Assembly: GCA_023634235.1 (NCBI GenBank)
Contig: JAMKCF010000013.1
Span: forward strand, 3,607,327 to 3,671,326
Length of the DNA: 64,000 bases
Reading direction: 5' to 3'
Origin: Pisaster brevispinus
Lineage: Eukaryota > Echinodermata > Asteroidea > Forcipulatida > Asteriidae
The first letter of the stretch is position 1; the number at the start of each line of letters is the position of its first letter. The notes beneath the pieces were generated by a model. The model searched no databases. It saw only the letters and a program-made list of their open reading frames with translations, and had not been told where the DNA came from. Of the stretch, positions 24,901 to 39,900 are shown in pieces. The position numbers were made by a program, and so were the translations under genes.

Positions 24901-27900
24901 ATGATACTCAACTTGGAGGCAAACTAGTCCAACACTGTGGCATTTACTGCCGGACAAGAATCAACACTGTTTATCATTGTTGCATACAGGAAAATCTATA
25001 TTAAGTTTGAACAGAACTTTTTTATCTTTTTGCTTGCAAACTTCCCTGGGAAGGTTGCCAACCTACTTACATGTGACCTGGTCCCACATTTTAAGTCAGG
25101 GTCTTTCTCTCGTTTTTGCAAAATCAGTTGTTGCAACTTAAACTTCACCGTAGAAAACTCTTTAAAGACAAAGAGTGCATGAATAGAAAGGAAAAATCCT
25201 TACCAAAAAAAAGTGGACAGCCGTATTTTAGAAGGAAGGAAATGAAGGCAATAAACCAGTTTCTAGTTTGTGTGAGTTAGTTTTGTTTGAACTTAAATAT
25301 TAAAAAAAGGCAGTTCTCTCTTCTTCAATTTTAAAGAGGGGCTCCAAGGTCAAATTCAGTTTTGTGCTTCATTCATTTTCCAATTAGATAGAGTCCTTTT
25401 ATCAGTATAGGAAAAATCATTACAAGTTTCTGCAAAAATGGTGTAAAATGCCACTGTGTTTGATACCTTTCAAGTGCAATTTCTGTCAAAAAAACCCCCA
25501 AAATTGTCCACGATGTCACATGGTCTGTAACCTTTTTGTACAGAGATTGTTTAGTTGATTTTTTTTTTGCATTTTGATGACATTCAATCAAAACAAGATC
25601 GAAATTTGACCGTTTTTGACTGGCGCGGAAATTCCCGTTTAGTTTTTTGACGCTCGATTAATATCGTGCTTCAAATTTTCTCTAAAAGAGTATCAATTGA
25701 AATGGCATTTGACACCACTTTAGCGTGAGGTTAGAGTTTTTGAAATTGTTTCCCTGTGAGGTCGCTATCTATTAAAAAATAAATGCAATCACAAAATGAA
25801 ATTTGACCTTGCAGGCCATCTAATTTGTATGCTTTTCACCTTTTTTTTTCTATGAGTCTCTTGGCGTTTATTTCTTAGTTTTAATCATGGTTTAAATTTG
25901 CTAATTCAGTTACATGTATTCGGTAATTTTTGTTTTACTTTGCCTTGTTTATCTGTTCATTGCTTCTTTTGTAGTCAGTTGGGATTGTAGTTTAAATATT
26001 GTGTTATTAGGTGGTTATTTGCCTTATCCTATTTTTAAAGTGGTTTAACTATTTTTTAGTATTTTTGACCTTTATTGTGAAGCGCCTAGGAGCATTTTAT
26101 TGTAAATGGATTTGGCGCTATATAAATTTGTATTATTATTATTATTATTATCTTTGAGGTATTTCCCTCCCCCCCTTTTTCTTCAAGTTTTTCATGTAGA
26201 AATGTTTCACCAACCATTTTGACATCATACTGTGGAAGTCCTTGCCTACGTTAATACCGTGGAAGGATATGACCCAAGACAGGAAAACTCATGTGATGTT
26301 TTTCATGTAAGTTTTCTGTAATATTTCACCTCAGTTCCTATACATATGTAGCTAGGGATTTCAAGATTGTTTTTCATAACTAATTCCCAGATGACGCAAA
26401 ATTATGGCTTGCACATGGTCAGTGTAAAAATTCTCCCCAAAGCTGTCATTATTAATTCATATTTCCCCCCGTTTGACAAAATATGTATCGGCAAATATGA
26501 AACGGTGTCAGCCTGGGCATGTGGGGGCTGTCAAGCTTAATAACTTTGGGAGCTTTGAAACAAAAATTAAGTGTTTTATTATGACCTCACCACTTAGATT
26601 TTATTGAGAAATGTGTTGCGATATTGTAAACAGTGGTCATCGGACATCAAGTAAATTATGCATAATTACCAATGAGAAGGTCCAAGCAGCGTTGGGACAT
26701 TGTCCAGTGAGCTACTTGGGCCAGTGGGCCAAGGACGGATCCCTGAGGGACTGTCATTGATAATGAATAGAATTGATATTGGTTTGCCAGGGTTTAGGGC
26801 TGCACAGGCATGACAGGCTGCTGTTTGTAAAGGAAAGTGGGGCGGGCGTCGCGTTCATTTAAAGCCGTGTTCGCATTGGATTAATTTATAACAGAGACCA
26901 TGAGTAATATTCTAATGGGTAAATCTTACCGGTGTCCGCACTTGGATTAGTTGACATTATAGGTAAACTGACCGAGACAATGGTGAAACAAACGGAGTGA
27001 TTAAGTATGAACACATGAGGGCGCTATGCCAGTGACCTTTTTAACCAAATGTGACAAAAGACATTTACCTAGCTTGTAAGCAATGGTTACCGAGAAGTGC
27101 GCCAATCGAAAGTAAGGAAATCAATGCAAGCAGAGGGATGCCATTTCTTAGTTCTGTATACCACTGTTGTCATGGCAACATTGTCATGCACGTCGTAGTT
27201 CACTTCCGGGCCATCGCTGGTTTGAGTTAAAAAAAAAAATTTAAAAAAAGTAGACTAAGCAATTTTCAGAATTTCAAAATGGCTGCAAATGCTTGTTCTT
27301 GAACCCACATTTTTTCAAAGGACAAATTTGTGATGGCCCTACAGCCAAATGTCTTTCTCATGACATACTCTGTGTGCCGAATTCCATGCCTGTATCATCA
27401 CAGGCACCATTCCCCCCCCAATATTTCCCTTATCCCGTCACCTCTCTGCCGTACTAGCGCCCACTGCTAAGGGTTCACACTGGTCCTGTGAGCTTGGTGT
27501 CCTAGCCGAAAGACAAACAAATTAAAACTGCCCTACGTTATAGAATGTGGACGGTCCTGGGTCCGAATCTACCCAAGATGCCTGTTGATTTTTGTGTCCC
27601 CCTTCAGGACAGTGTATGGGTTTAGAGCAAACATATATATCAACTTCAACTAATATTTGTATTTCTGCCTCATCCATTTATGTTGTCCTTTTAACCCCAT
27701 GATTCTATGAACATTCGTGAAAAAAAGAAGATTTCCTCTAGCTTAAACGAGAGTCAAATTGTTGTACCCTCGGCCCAAATATAGGAATCAAACTGCATGT
27801 AGCTACCGGGTAATCTCGGTGGTCTTGTAGAAAAACATCTGCTCTAGAATCGCAAAGGTCGTGGGTTCAAATCCCACTTGAGTAATACATTGTATGCCTG

Positions 27901-30900
27901 TGGATTTTCTTTTTTTTCACAGGGCTCGGGGGGGGGGGGGGGAAGTACGGAGTATACACACATCAATTTATTGCTATCTATGTGAGGACTTTCCTTTGTC
28001 CCTCTAACTTAACACTCTCCATAGACTTAGCTCATGACAAAATGTGAGGACACAAAAGTACAAAGGATTCCAATGTGAGGACAGCATTGTCCCTTTTGTA
28101 TTCCTTTGTTCTACGGTCCCCACTCTTATGGTATTACCATTACAGTAGTGCTGAGTATACAGTGCTTTTCACCCACAGTGTATGGGTACAACCAAACAAT
28201 ATTCCATCTTGCCTTTGAACTATGTTTTCAAATTCATAAGCTTGTTATACCGAAGAAAAAAAAAACATGGATTACATTCTCAGCTCTGACTTAGGAACTG
28301 GATATTTCACCGGTAGCTCCCTGTACTTGCAGATTGGCATTCTAGGAAATTCAATTGTCAGGCCAAGTGTTTTTTCGGGGGGGAATGATTGAATAGATGT
28401 AGTATACGTTGGTTCATTGGGTGCACTTTATCCAGGATGGAGGGGAGGAGGAGAGGAGGAGGTGCCTGCTCCTGTAATCAAACAAGAAGTTGTTGGGATT
28501 TGCAGAGGGGGGTAGGGGGGTCATAGATTAAGTTTAAGGATATGAAATGTCAGCTCTATTTTGTGGAGAGGCTGGATTCGAGATGTAACGCTCGGTCCAA
28601 ATGGTAAAGGTCGGGGAGAATGCCAACAGGGGGGACGTACATGTAACTGTGCATCAGTTGTAATAACTAGATTATGAAATTGATTAATTTGATTACTGTA
28701 GTAATAATAGTAGACAATTGTTTATCGGTGGTTTCTGTCGGGGTTTGACGCTCAATCTGTTTGCTGTTTTTGACACTTTTAGCAGGCTTGTATGCCATCT
28801 CTTGGACCAGCTATGTTAGGATGTGGAGATGCCAAATATCCAGCTCACAGAGCTGGATGGACGGCGTCCATTGGACGCAGTGGTCAAGCGCACTGGACTC
28901 AAGCTTTGGTGTTTCTGGTCAGCAGAGTGTGGGTTTGAGTCCTGGTCTTGACACTTGTGTCCTTAAGCAAGACACCTGACCATTGTTGCTTCACTTTTCG
29001 GTGTAAAATGTTAATTTATTTGATACTCTTTCAGAGCAAAATTTGAAACATGATTGGACAGCAAAAAAAAATGGAACTGTACATTCCAAAATTGTTGTGC
29101 TAGTCTAATGGTCAAATTCAATGCTGTTTTTATTGAATATCATCAAAATTCAGGAATAATGATCTAAAACAAATCCCTATTTAAAGTAGGTACAGACCAT
29201 AATATTTAAAATGTGATGTCATCATCACTGACAAAAGTTGCACTCAAAGGTATCCAACACAGTGGCATTTTACACCATTTTAACTCAAAAGTTTGAGATT
29301 TGTGTTTTTTTGGTTTTTTTTAAATCATCATAAGGACTCTACATTCTGGAAAATGAGTGTATCACAAAACTGTATATTTCCTGAGAGCTGTTGTTTTTAA
29401 GGAGAAACACAATCCTGTAGTTTGGATACGCTCTCGTGTGTGCATCTCGTGCACAACATTTTCCCAGGCAGGTCATCACCGTGCCATCAAGATTATGACA
29501 ACTGACATTCCTCATCTCTCACAGGAAGCCAATAGTTCAGAATCAACTCAGGTCTGCTGTCTTGAAGACCCTTTGCCACATAAAGTGCCCTCTATGCGTA
29601 CTTCCCTAGCCCCCCCCCCCCCCCCTCCAACTTCAACCCGTCCAGATGTGGAAATGAACTTTAAAAGTGGTTTCATGTCTCAGGACAGTTTTTTTTTTGT
29701 ATGGAACATGTTTGCGGTTGATCTGCTTGTGTAAAGTGTTTATGCTCCCAATTTCCTCTATTTAGTTATGGAGGGGGGTAGTGACTTGGCATATATGGCC
29801 CAACAGCCATATCCCCGGCTGGGTTTTTTTTCTTGTAGGCATTACATCTGAGACTGTAAACATGACTGTGCATTCTATAGTCTGCAAATGTATAGGTATG
29901 CTGCATGACTTTCTGTAGGGTTAGGTCGCAGCTTTCCCCCCCTGCCCCCGCCCCCTTCTTCTATCAGACATACGATTTCTCAGGATTTTTCTCAAAACAT
30001 CCTGGAGCTTTCAACTTTTCTTGAAAGAAGTAAAGCAGTCACCAAAGGGAGAAAGAAATAGTCCACCTTGGGCCCAGACCAGGGCCCAATTTCATAGAGC
30101 TGCTCAAGCATAAAAAGTTGCTAAGCACAACAAAATTATGGTTACCTCAATTCGGTTACCAGCTAAAATACCATTTACCATGTACAAAATGTAACTGGTA
30201 TCCTGCTTAATTTTGCTTAGCAGAAATATATTAAGCAGAATTTTCTGCTTAAGCAGCTCTATGGAATTGGGCCCTGTAGTCATGTATTTCTGGTGATGCA
30301 CAGAGCCTGTAAACCACCTGAATCTGGTAGGTTCTGGATCTAGAGTAAAGGGGAAACCCAGGGCAGCAAGCCATTTTTCAGGAATTCATCTTTTAAATCG
30401 TCACCTTTTAGGCCCGGTCCCACTGCAGCGATAACGAGAACGATAACGATAACGACGCAAAGAGAACGCATTCTATTGGTTGAATGAGCGTGTGCGTATT
30501 CTGCGTGGAGTAATTCAACCAATAGAATGCGTTCTCTTTGCGTCGTGATCGTTATCGTTTTCGTAATCGCTGCAGTGTGACTCGGCCTTTTCTCTTTCTC
30601 TGTCCTTATTTCTTGTACTCAGCTTGTTTCTTTTGGTTTAAGGGAGAAAGGAGAAAATCAAAAATTCATACATCCATTTGTAACAAATCTCAGACAGTGG
30701 TGTATGCTGCCATGGATTAGTAACTATGCCAAAAATGAATGACCGTAAAAACTTACTTGGTGAGAAACACTGCAGCTGTTGTTAGTATAAACTATTGTGA
30801 GAAAGGATTCGGTTCGAAATAATATGTTTGGATAATTTTTCACCGGAACCCAGAACACTTATCGTGGAAGAGCAGGGGTTCATCCCACTGTTTCTTGTTT

Positions 30901-33900
30901 CGAGGCATCCTTGGTTTTATTACCAAAACATAATAATAGTAGTGGTATATATCAGTCTAAAAGTTTCAAATTATTTGTAATTTTCCATCTATATATCATT
31001 CATGAACACTACTTTTAGTTTCGAGGTGTGAGGCTCTTTGAAAATATAATAAACTCTTTAGAAAATATAAGAACTAAACTAGTTTTATGTGGAGCGATCC
31101 CATAAAAAATCCAATTCGTTTGTCTCTGTATTTGACAATGAAGCTTTTGCCTGGCCCACATTGTCGGGGAACCCCCGTTTGTCTTAAACAAAATCATTTT
31201 AAAATGAAATAGAGAGTACTATAATGATAACAACAAGTAGATCTGGACTGAAACAACATTATAAATGACTGAAACATCAAACAAAAGTATTAATATACAG
31301 AAATGAAGCTGTGAAGCTGTATTTTTAATCTCTGAACCACCAGTTCTTTTAAAACATCATCTTTCGCTCTTATTTTGGTTAAAGGTAGGTAAATCCTCTA
31401 AAAGTTAGTGACCACAAAAACTTACTTGGTAAGAGCACTACAGCTGTTGATAGTATAAACTATTTTGAGAAAGGATTCCCTTCAAAGTCATACGGTTTCG
31501 GACAGTTTTTCACCCTAAACCATTTGAATATGAGACACGATTCCTGCATGATTTAAAATTTCTCAGATTTCTGACATGTCTGAGGGTTTGTGTCCATTCA
31601 TGAATGGAGCAGCCAGAGATGCGGTTGGGACCAGCTGTCACCTCACAGGTCGTGGATGGATGCGACATTTTTGTGAAAATACCGTGACCGTTTTGTTGCT
31701 GTTTTCTCAACAAGAAGGCACTGTATTTAGCTGAAACTTTCCGTACGCGACTTTTTATCGTATCTTTCTTTGAAAAATAGTAAATTAGCTGTTGCAAACT
31801 GCTTACCAACCAAAAGGACCTATGGTATGAATGCCAAAAAATAGTTAGTGGCCTGGCGTTTCGACCCTAGCAGAGTCTTTCTCGAAGGCTAAATGACAAG
31901 ACATACAAACATAAACAGGTACTGTACATGTACATGTATACATTACTGATGTAACAAAAGTAATCTTTATAACTGTGCCTATAAATCAGCATTGCATTTG
32001 CAAAAATCAATCTATTACTCTACCTTTTAATGCATCATCAATCATTAGATGCACCAAAATGTTAGAACTAGATAGTTTTCCTGTCTAGATTTTCCTGTCT
32101 AGATGACTAGATTGATGATGTTTTTCCAGAACTAAACAATAATTTTTCTCTGGCATATTTGTTGGTTCAGTTCCCCCATTCACAGCTGAAACTAGATGAA
32201 ATTGAAGTCTGCTTATGAAAATATATTTGAAATACTATGAAAATGCCATATTACTGTGATTTATAATAAGTTTTTTTCTCATGGCACGTTGGATGGTCTA
32301 GTGGTGTCTACTGCATCGGACTCTGGTTGTGACATGTGTGATGGTTAAATCATGGGAGAGTGGGTTCGATTCCCATCCAACACACTTTTGCTCTTGAGCT
32401 AGGAGCTTAACCGTAATTGCCTTTCTTATCCTAGGTGTATAAATGGGAACCTGAAAGTGCCTTGATTTAGCTACTATGACTTTTTCGCTATATAAATGTT
32501 ATTTTTATTACTACTATTAAGATCTGCTCTAGAATTTGGAGGTCGTTGGTTCAAACCCCACCCAGGAGTATGCCTGTGGATTGGTTTCTCTGGACTCGGG
32601 AAAGCACAAAGTATACAGTGCTTATCACACACTGGTATCTACTAGTTAAACCATAATAGTATTCTTTATCCCAGACGAAATTTTACACCTCCATTCAACA
32701 AGTTTTTTTCAATAGATATTTTGTGCACCAAATTTTCAGTGGAATCCGAGTCGACCGTTGGAAGTCGCACGTAGTAGAAAGACCCCTCTAGAATCACTCC
32801 ACATATACATTGTTCAACGAGCTCATACCTGTAATGTACCCCCTCCATTAATCCCGTGTACCCCTGTCAGGAACTATTACAAAGCCACCTGGGTTCAGGT
32901 GAAGTAGAACACAGCCGTTCACAATTTCCTCTCTCTCTCCAAAGTCTCAGTGTTTGACCCTGATAAAGAAAATGGAGAAGGCCCAAGTTGTGACTATACA
33001 TTGCTTATTCATTGAGTAGTGATACTGCTACAGTCCATAGTAATGAATCAGTCATTATCAGTTGTAAACGACAATGGGAGTCTTTTTTTTTTGTGCAGTC
33101 CTACGCCTCTCTCTTTCTGCTTCCTTTCAAAATGAGACTTTTTTTGAGGAGGCATTTATTACTTGTTTCTTTAAACATTGTCTTTATTTTGTATGGTATG
33201 ATTAAACGCAGGGTCATACATTTGTTTCTATCAACATGATCCAACGTAATGCTGATATATGTATCAGGTACAATTATCAACAAGATACAATATAAGTCAT
33301 CTGTTAAAGTTTCAGCTGAATATAGTGTCAGTTGCTGAGAAATAAAGCAAAACACTGTCACGGTATTTATATCAATGAACGTTGAATCCATCCATGTTTA
33401 GCGAGATGACAGTGGATACCACAACTGCATCTCTGGCCTTAGCATTCGCAAATGGACACCTTGGAAAATTTAAATTTTCAGTCAACCTTCAGAAATCTGA
33501 GAAACGATCCATGCATGAACCATTTCTCATCTTCAGATGTTTTTTGGGGAACAATTTTCCAAACCAAATTGTATTTGAAGGGAATCCTTTCTCAAAATAG
33601 TTGATACTATCAACAGCTGCAGTGCTTCTCACCAAGTAAGTTTTTATGGCCATTCATTTTTGGAGTATTTACCAATCTATGACCCTACCTTTGAATTAAG
33701 TACATTGTGAATATGGTTTCCTGAAAGCCCTTACATCAGAATAGTAGGGCACTTTGGGAGGGTGGGCAGGGGTTACATGCAGCATTTGTAGGGGGGTCAG
33801 GTATGACCCCTCACATTACAGAAGGTGTGCTATTGGATGGTTGGGGGATTATGCAGCTGGGGGGGGGGGGATTCATATGACCCCATCACTATGAAGTGTG

Positions 33901-36900
33901 CCATTGAAGTGTGCCATTGAGTTTGTAGTGTTATTCAAACCGAGATCTTACAACAAATGGGTCCACGATTCCTATCACAAAGGAAAACAATGGGGTCCTC
34001 ATTTGTGAGGACAAAGAGTTGAATAAAGGGGGGGGGGGGGTCCAGGATTAAATGTCATTACACAGTTGTCATGGGTTGTTTGGGTGGGTGGGTGGGTGGG
34101 CGGGTCTGGGGGGGTACATGTATGACCCCTCTCATCGGAATAGTTTTGCATGCTCCCACAGGTACAAATAACTTTATCGATAAAAACAGCAAGTGCCACA
34201 TGGCGATGACAGCATTACATGTTTTTAATATCCCCTAAAGCTTTTGTGATTAATTTTCTGGCGGAATGAGAAAAGTACTCCTAATGACTCATTTCCAGCT
34301 CTCGGTCGTCCTGTTTTTCCGATAAATTTCCACCTGAAAGTATCCTGTTTCAGGTGCTCCCAACATCAAATGATTATTTTGACGGACATCCTAACCGACA
34401 GCCGGGCAAATCAGATGATCAAGCAGTTAATAATGGGGCAAACAGGTGCCTACAGTCCATCTTGTGTGTCCTATCATGGGTTTGAGACGACACTTTGGAT
34501 TCTGGCTCCTGTGGTATGGACAAATAATTGACTACAGGTGAAATTATTCTGTATTTTGGGAAATCCATACATAGTCAGTGCTTTAATACACAAAGTCGAA
34601 ACCGTCCTACACAACGTACATGTACCAGGCCTTGAACTTCGCTCTTGAAGGGGCACGGCGATTTTCCTCTGGTAAGGGGCACTCTATGAGGAAAATGTAA
34701 ATTTGTACTGGAACCTTGCAAAGGGCACCACAGCAAAAAGCAATTAGCCTTTTTGAGGTATGGTGGACACTATAGGAGTCTTACTGTTTGGTTTGGGCAA
34801 TACAGACAGATTTACCCAAACCAAATAGTGTCATAGTATTGTGTCCACCATATCTCAAAATGGCTTATGGGCACCACGGCAATTGCTGTGGGTGCCGTGG
34901 GTTATTTCGAGGCCTGATGTACTATGATCATAATTATGATAACTAGTACAAATAGTACGGTAGGTAGGGGATGGGAATGTGCCTTTGATGTTACAGGCAT
35001 GGAATTTGGCACACAGTCAGTGTATGTCATGAGAAAGATACTTTGCTATAGGGCCATCCCAAATCTGTCCTTTGAAAGAAAGAAAAAACGGTTCAATAAC
35101 AAGCAACTGCAGCCATTTTGAAATTTTGAAAACGTATTTGTTTTTACACCTGCATCAGATTATCTTATAAAAAATTGTAAATGGCATGCTGAAAAGGGGC
35201 TTGGTTAAGAGAAATGCTAACGGAAACTACAGTTTTAGTTGGCCAGAAGTGACACACTAGAAAACAAATCGTGCACCCCCCTGTGCCCCCCCCCCCTAGA
35301 ATTGTCACCCTAGTTTTCGGCTCTGACTGTAGGTCTTCAAGAGACCTTAAATTTTGAAGAGTTGTTGGTCTGCGGTACAGTAGCAGGGGGAACATCTGTA
35401 AACATGTGATGAGCTGATGTCACATAGGCCTATTATACGGTTAATAATTTGTATCTTTGGAAGGTTGTTGAAGAAAACTTCCTTTCCAAGTTTTCAAGCC
35501 GATTCCCCCTTTCAAAAAAAACACAAGTTTGCAAGCAGCTGTTTAAAATTTCAGCTTTAACTTTGAAGTCGCTTAGTGTTTACAATCGAGTAAAATGTTC
35601 ACCTTACATTGTATACGTTGACAAACGCTTTCAACATGCGCGGAAACTTTTCTTTTCCGAAAAATCGCAAAAGCGCCTACTTTTTTTGACAATGAACACA
35701 AGTTTTCCTTTTGTGTCACCGGGACCAGCATTGGATCTCTCAGCAACAACAAAAACAATAACAAAAACCAGCCGGTCATTTTATCAGACGTCTGTGGGAC
35801 AGGTATGAGTGGTCTTCCGTGTCAGAAACTGTTTTGCCTGCAGGTGTCTGTACCTGCTAAACTGGCCGTCATCCTCACACTGTTGACTGATATTTGTATT
35901 TAGGGGAAATTACCTCTTTTATCGGACTCAACTTCAACCTGTTATTATGGTGGAGGGGGGAATACGCTGACATTTTATTCTCCCTTCAGAATCAAAATTG
36001 CAGTCTTTTTTTTTTTTTTTTAGTTTAGAAAGTCATTTTTTGTCTTACCTACATGTGACTTGCTGTTTAGATGTAGTTGAGTGATTTCTCAGGATTTTTT
36101 CCTGAATTCAGGATTTTCTCAAAACCTCATTGAGCTTTTTTCTCGAAAGACGTTGAGCAGTCAACCAAAGGGAGAGAGAAATAGTCCACATTGTGTCCAA
36201 ACCTGTAGTTTTGTGTCTCTGGTGATGCACAGAGTCTGTAAACCTCCTGAATTGTAACATCTGGGAGGTTCAAGAATTATGGGTTTGTTGAGCCGTTAAA
36301 TAGAGAAAAAATAAAGCGATACGAACAGTAAACCGTTTATTTCTTGAATGGATTATCACCTTGCTATGCGATTGGACATCAGAAAATTTGTTTCTTATGA
36401 GGCTACATGTTGCTGATGGAGCAAATACTAAGTGTGGAACGAGGCAATCCTCTTCTACTAGAGCAGTCAAAACCAGCGAACCTTGATTCTGACCAGCTGT
36501 GCCTGTGACTTAATGTTAACCACATACAAATCTGGGAAATTATGTGTTACTTTTTGTCTTGTTATTAGAGAAGAAAAGCCGCATAAATAGACTTGACCAA
36601 GCTCTACGACTTGATTTCTGTTCACCTAGACTGCAATACAAGTCCAGATAGATTTGTTACACGTACATGTAATAATAATAATAATAATAATAACACAGCA
36701 CTTATAGGGCGCGCATTATCTGTGAGAACATTCAAAGGCGCCGGTCTGAGAGGAAAGAAAAAACTAAAGTTCATGAAAAGGCCTGTTGGAAAAGATATGT
36801 TTTAAGTTGCCGCTGAAAGAGTGAGATGTTGTGTGTTTCTCTGATGTGTTCGGGTAAGCTGTTCCAGAGCTGTGGGGTGCTTGATTGAAAGACATTTTGT

Positions 36901-39900
36901 CTTCAAGTTTGTGTTTGATGTGAAAGTGAGATCGCTCGGCCAGTGTCCGAATTAGCTTTTGACAAAAGTGGCACTTGAAGGTGGCCTTCTACACCTTTTC
37001 ATTGTGAGGTAAGAGACGTCCAAGTCTTCCTCCATTTTCATAAGGACTTTATCTATTGGGAAAATGAGTTGATCACAAAACTGAAGTTGACCGGGGAGCC
37101 CCTGTGTAGGGGTGTTTATCAGTTGAAGATTCTCTACGTGAGCCCTCCCCCCCCCCCCCTCTCCTTCAATCTCCACCTCTCTTCCTCATAGGAGGGCCAA
37201 GGTGGTCTGGACTCTATCATGAAACTCGTCATTTATTTTATCACTTGTGAAGACGTCATGGTTCCTCAGATAATCCCAAGCTCAATTCACCCGCAGGGTT
37301 TCTGAATTTATCCTTAGATTGTCCCTAAATTTGATGAAAAGCAAATCACCTCGGCGATGACAGCCTGGATTAATTGTTGCTTTCCCCCGTGAGGTCATCC
37401 TGGCAAACCCTCTCTAAACTGGACCATTATGCAATGATGCTTTCCTTGAAAGAAAACTTGTATCTGTAGGTCATCAGTAAGGAGGATAAATTAATGTGAT
37501 GTTGGATGAGGAATAAAAATCAATTTAGAAAGGTCAAACGTTGATGGATAGTTGTTGCCTTATTGAAAAGGACGTGATGTTATGGACTGGGTTCATTCAC
37601 TATTGGTTATACCTCAAGAAATGTCCCTACTTTGAATACAGTGCTTCAAGCTTCAACTCCCATTAACAAAATGCCCTTTTTTTATAATTTCATAGGTTGA
37701 TTTTGCTGGGGAAACAAATATTTCAAGGAAAACAGTTTAAACAATGAAGGGTAGAATGATAATAAAGTGTCCTGTATTTGTCCCCATGATGGAGAAAGTG
37801 CCAACACTAGGGTACAATTTTTGCGGAGAAACAAGGGGGGGTGCATCACTTCTGCCAACTAAAACTGTAGTTTCCATTTGTATTTCTCTTAAACAAGTCC
37901 CCTTCCAATGCCTGCATGTAAATTGTAAAACATTGAAACTATCACATGAAAGCTTATAAAATGTAACATTTTACTCTTGTGATTTGTAAACCCAAAGTCC
38001 AGATTTTTTTTTTTGGGGGGGGATGGACATCAAAGGGTGGTTTTGCTTTAAGATATTCTTTCATCTAATGGATCTTTATGAAGTTATCATTTAAAAGGAA
38101 GTGAAACTAAATCCTGTAATTACATGGGAGTCATCAAGGATAATTGCTGTTCCATGCAGTAGACAGTGGTCATAATATGTTGGATTCTTCTGTGATCCTC
38201 AAATTAAGTTTATTGCAGGACACTGTGGGTTAGAATATTAATACGTTTATCCTCTTAATGAGATATAGTGCCATGAGATTATTGGATTATGCGAATGTAG
38301 AATTGTTTTGGGGATTTTTGTGTGTGTGTGTAAGCTGCTGTTATTGGAATTAGCTGTAATCTTCAACCTTTCATAACTTCCTTGCCCCCACCCACCCACA
38401 AACTTCCCCTTTACTGTGAAGGGACATTGCAAGAATCCATGGCAACTAAAGTCACTGAACTCATTGGCCCTTTAACTCAACTGATCGAGAGTTCTTGAAC
38501 GTATCAGTTCTTAACCCTGATTGGTCCATTGATCAAAAAAGTGTGAGACTTGTGAAAGTCGAGGCTTTTCGTCAGGATATCAGGTTTCTATTTTGGCGCT
38601 TCTTGTCTACTCATTCGGGAGTGCTGATATATCGCTTTCCTGCAGGTTCCCCAGGTGTGTTTGATTACACGAGTCCCTCAATCGGTGTCCCGAGTGTGCT
38701 GACCTTGTTTTACCTGGGTCATGACTAGGGACACCCCCTCCAGAGGGAGCGGGAAGATAGGAGGACGTGGGTGAGTGGGTGGTGGGGGTGGGGGGGGGGG
38801 GTTGTTGTTAACCCTTTAAATGTGCAATGTACTTGTCTCTCTGGTTTGAACCTTATTTTAATCAGTATTGATCGTGAATATTGAATATCAGAGTTATGAT
38901 CATAACTCTGATTAGGACATGATCAATACTGATCATTTGTCCACTGGCACCCCAGTTGACTGGGTACCAGTGGGCAAAAGATGGAATGCCGGGTTTATGT
39001 TTTGGACCATAGTGAATTATTCACTGTTTTGGGTGTTTGGACGTGTGGTCCTGATTATAGTTTGCAACTCATGTTCAAAAATAGTCTGGAAATGTTAAAG
39101 GAAAAGGGTTTCTCTTCTTTTTTGAGTAACAGTTCCTTCAAAATATTTTGAATATGTTGGCCCCCCAGAGACGGGAAGCTCAAGGTGTCTGGGCTTCGGC
39201 AGTAGATAGAAATAACCAAAAGGTGTCATCTAGCTTTGACATTTATCATGTTCTACAGACTTAGCAGACATCTTGTTACTTAATACTTTAAAAGTATGCA
39301 TTCTGAATGTAATGTGAGCATACACACAAGTTACCAACCACAGACCGATTCTTGACCACTTGACCCCAGTCAGAGCTTACTCATCAATTCTGAACCAATC
39401 AGCTGTGTGATTTATCATGATTTCCTGATTTCGCCTTCTTTTTTCTCTCTCTCTCTCTCAAAACCTCCTTGAGCCATCAAGTTTTTCTTGAAAGTAGTGG
39501 AGCTGTCACAAAATGGAGAAAGAAATATTCCACATTGTGTCTGGACCTGTAGTTTTATATTTCTGGTGATGCACAGAGTCTTTGAACCTCCTGAATTTTA
39601 ACATCTGAGAGGTTCTGGGTCTAGAATAAGGGGGAACCCAGGCACTGAAGCCAATTTCAGGAATGTTCACATGCATCAAATGTCATCCCTGACCAGTACA
39701 TGCACGTAGTAATAATCATCATAATAATAGTGGCTTCTTATAACTATAGTGCTCCAATCCATTAGCTACACTCCAACATTATTAACCCCCCCCCCCCCCC
39801 CCCCGGCCATTTATTTAATTCCTTAAAACCATCTCAGCACCCTGGAGAGTATACAGCTTGCACTGCCAAGCATGTAGCGCACCAAGCTAAATTAATCACA

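Noticed and set aside
29357..29734. 125-codon ORF in intron 18
   Set aside because: It starts inside a MITE, crosses homopolymer runs and shows no recognisable domain or splice context.
34354..34452. Exon-like segment in intron 18 (tttcag|GTGCTCCC ... AACAG|gtgcct)
   Set aside because: In the phase left by exon 18 it hits TGA after six codons, and exon 18 already joins exon 19 in phase.
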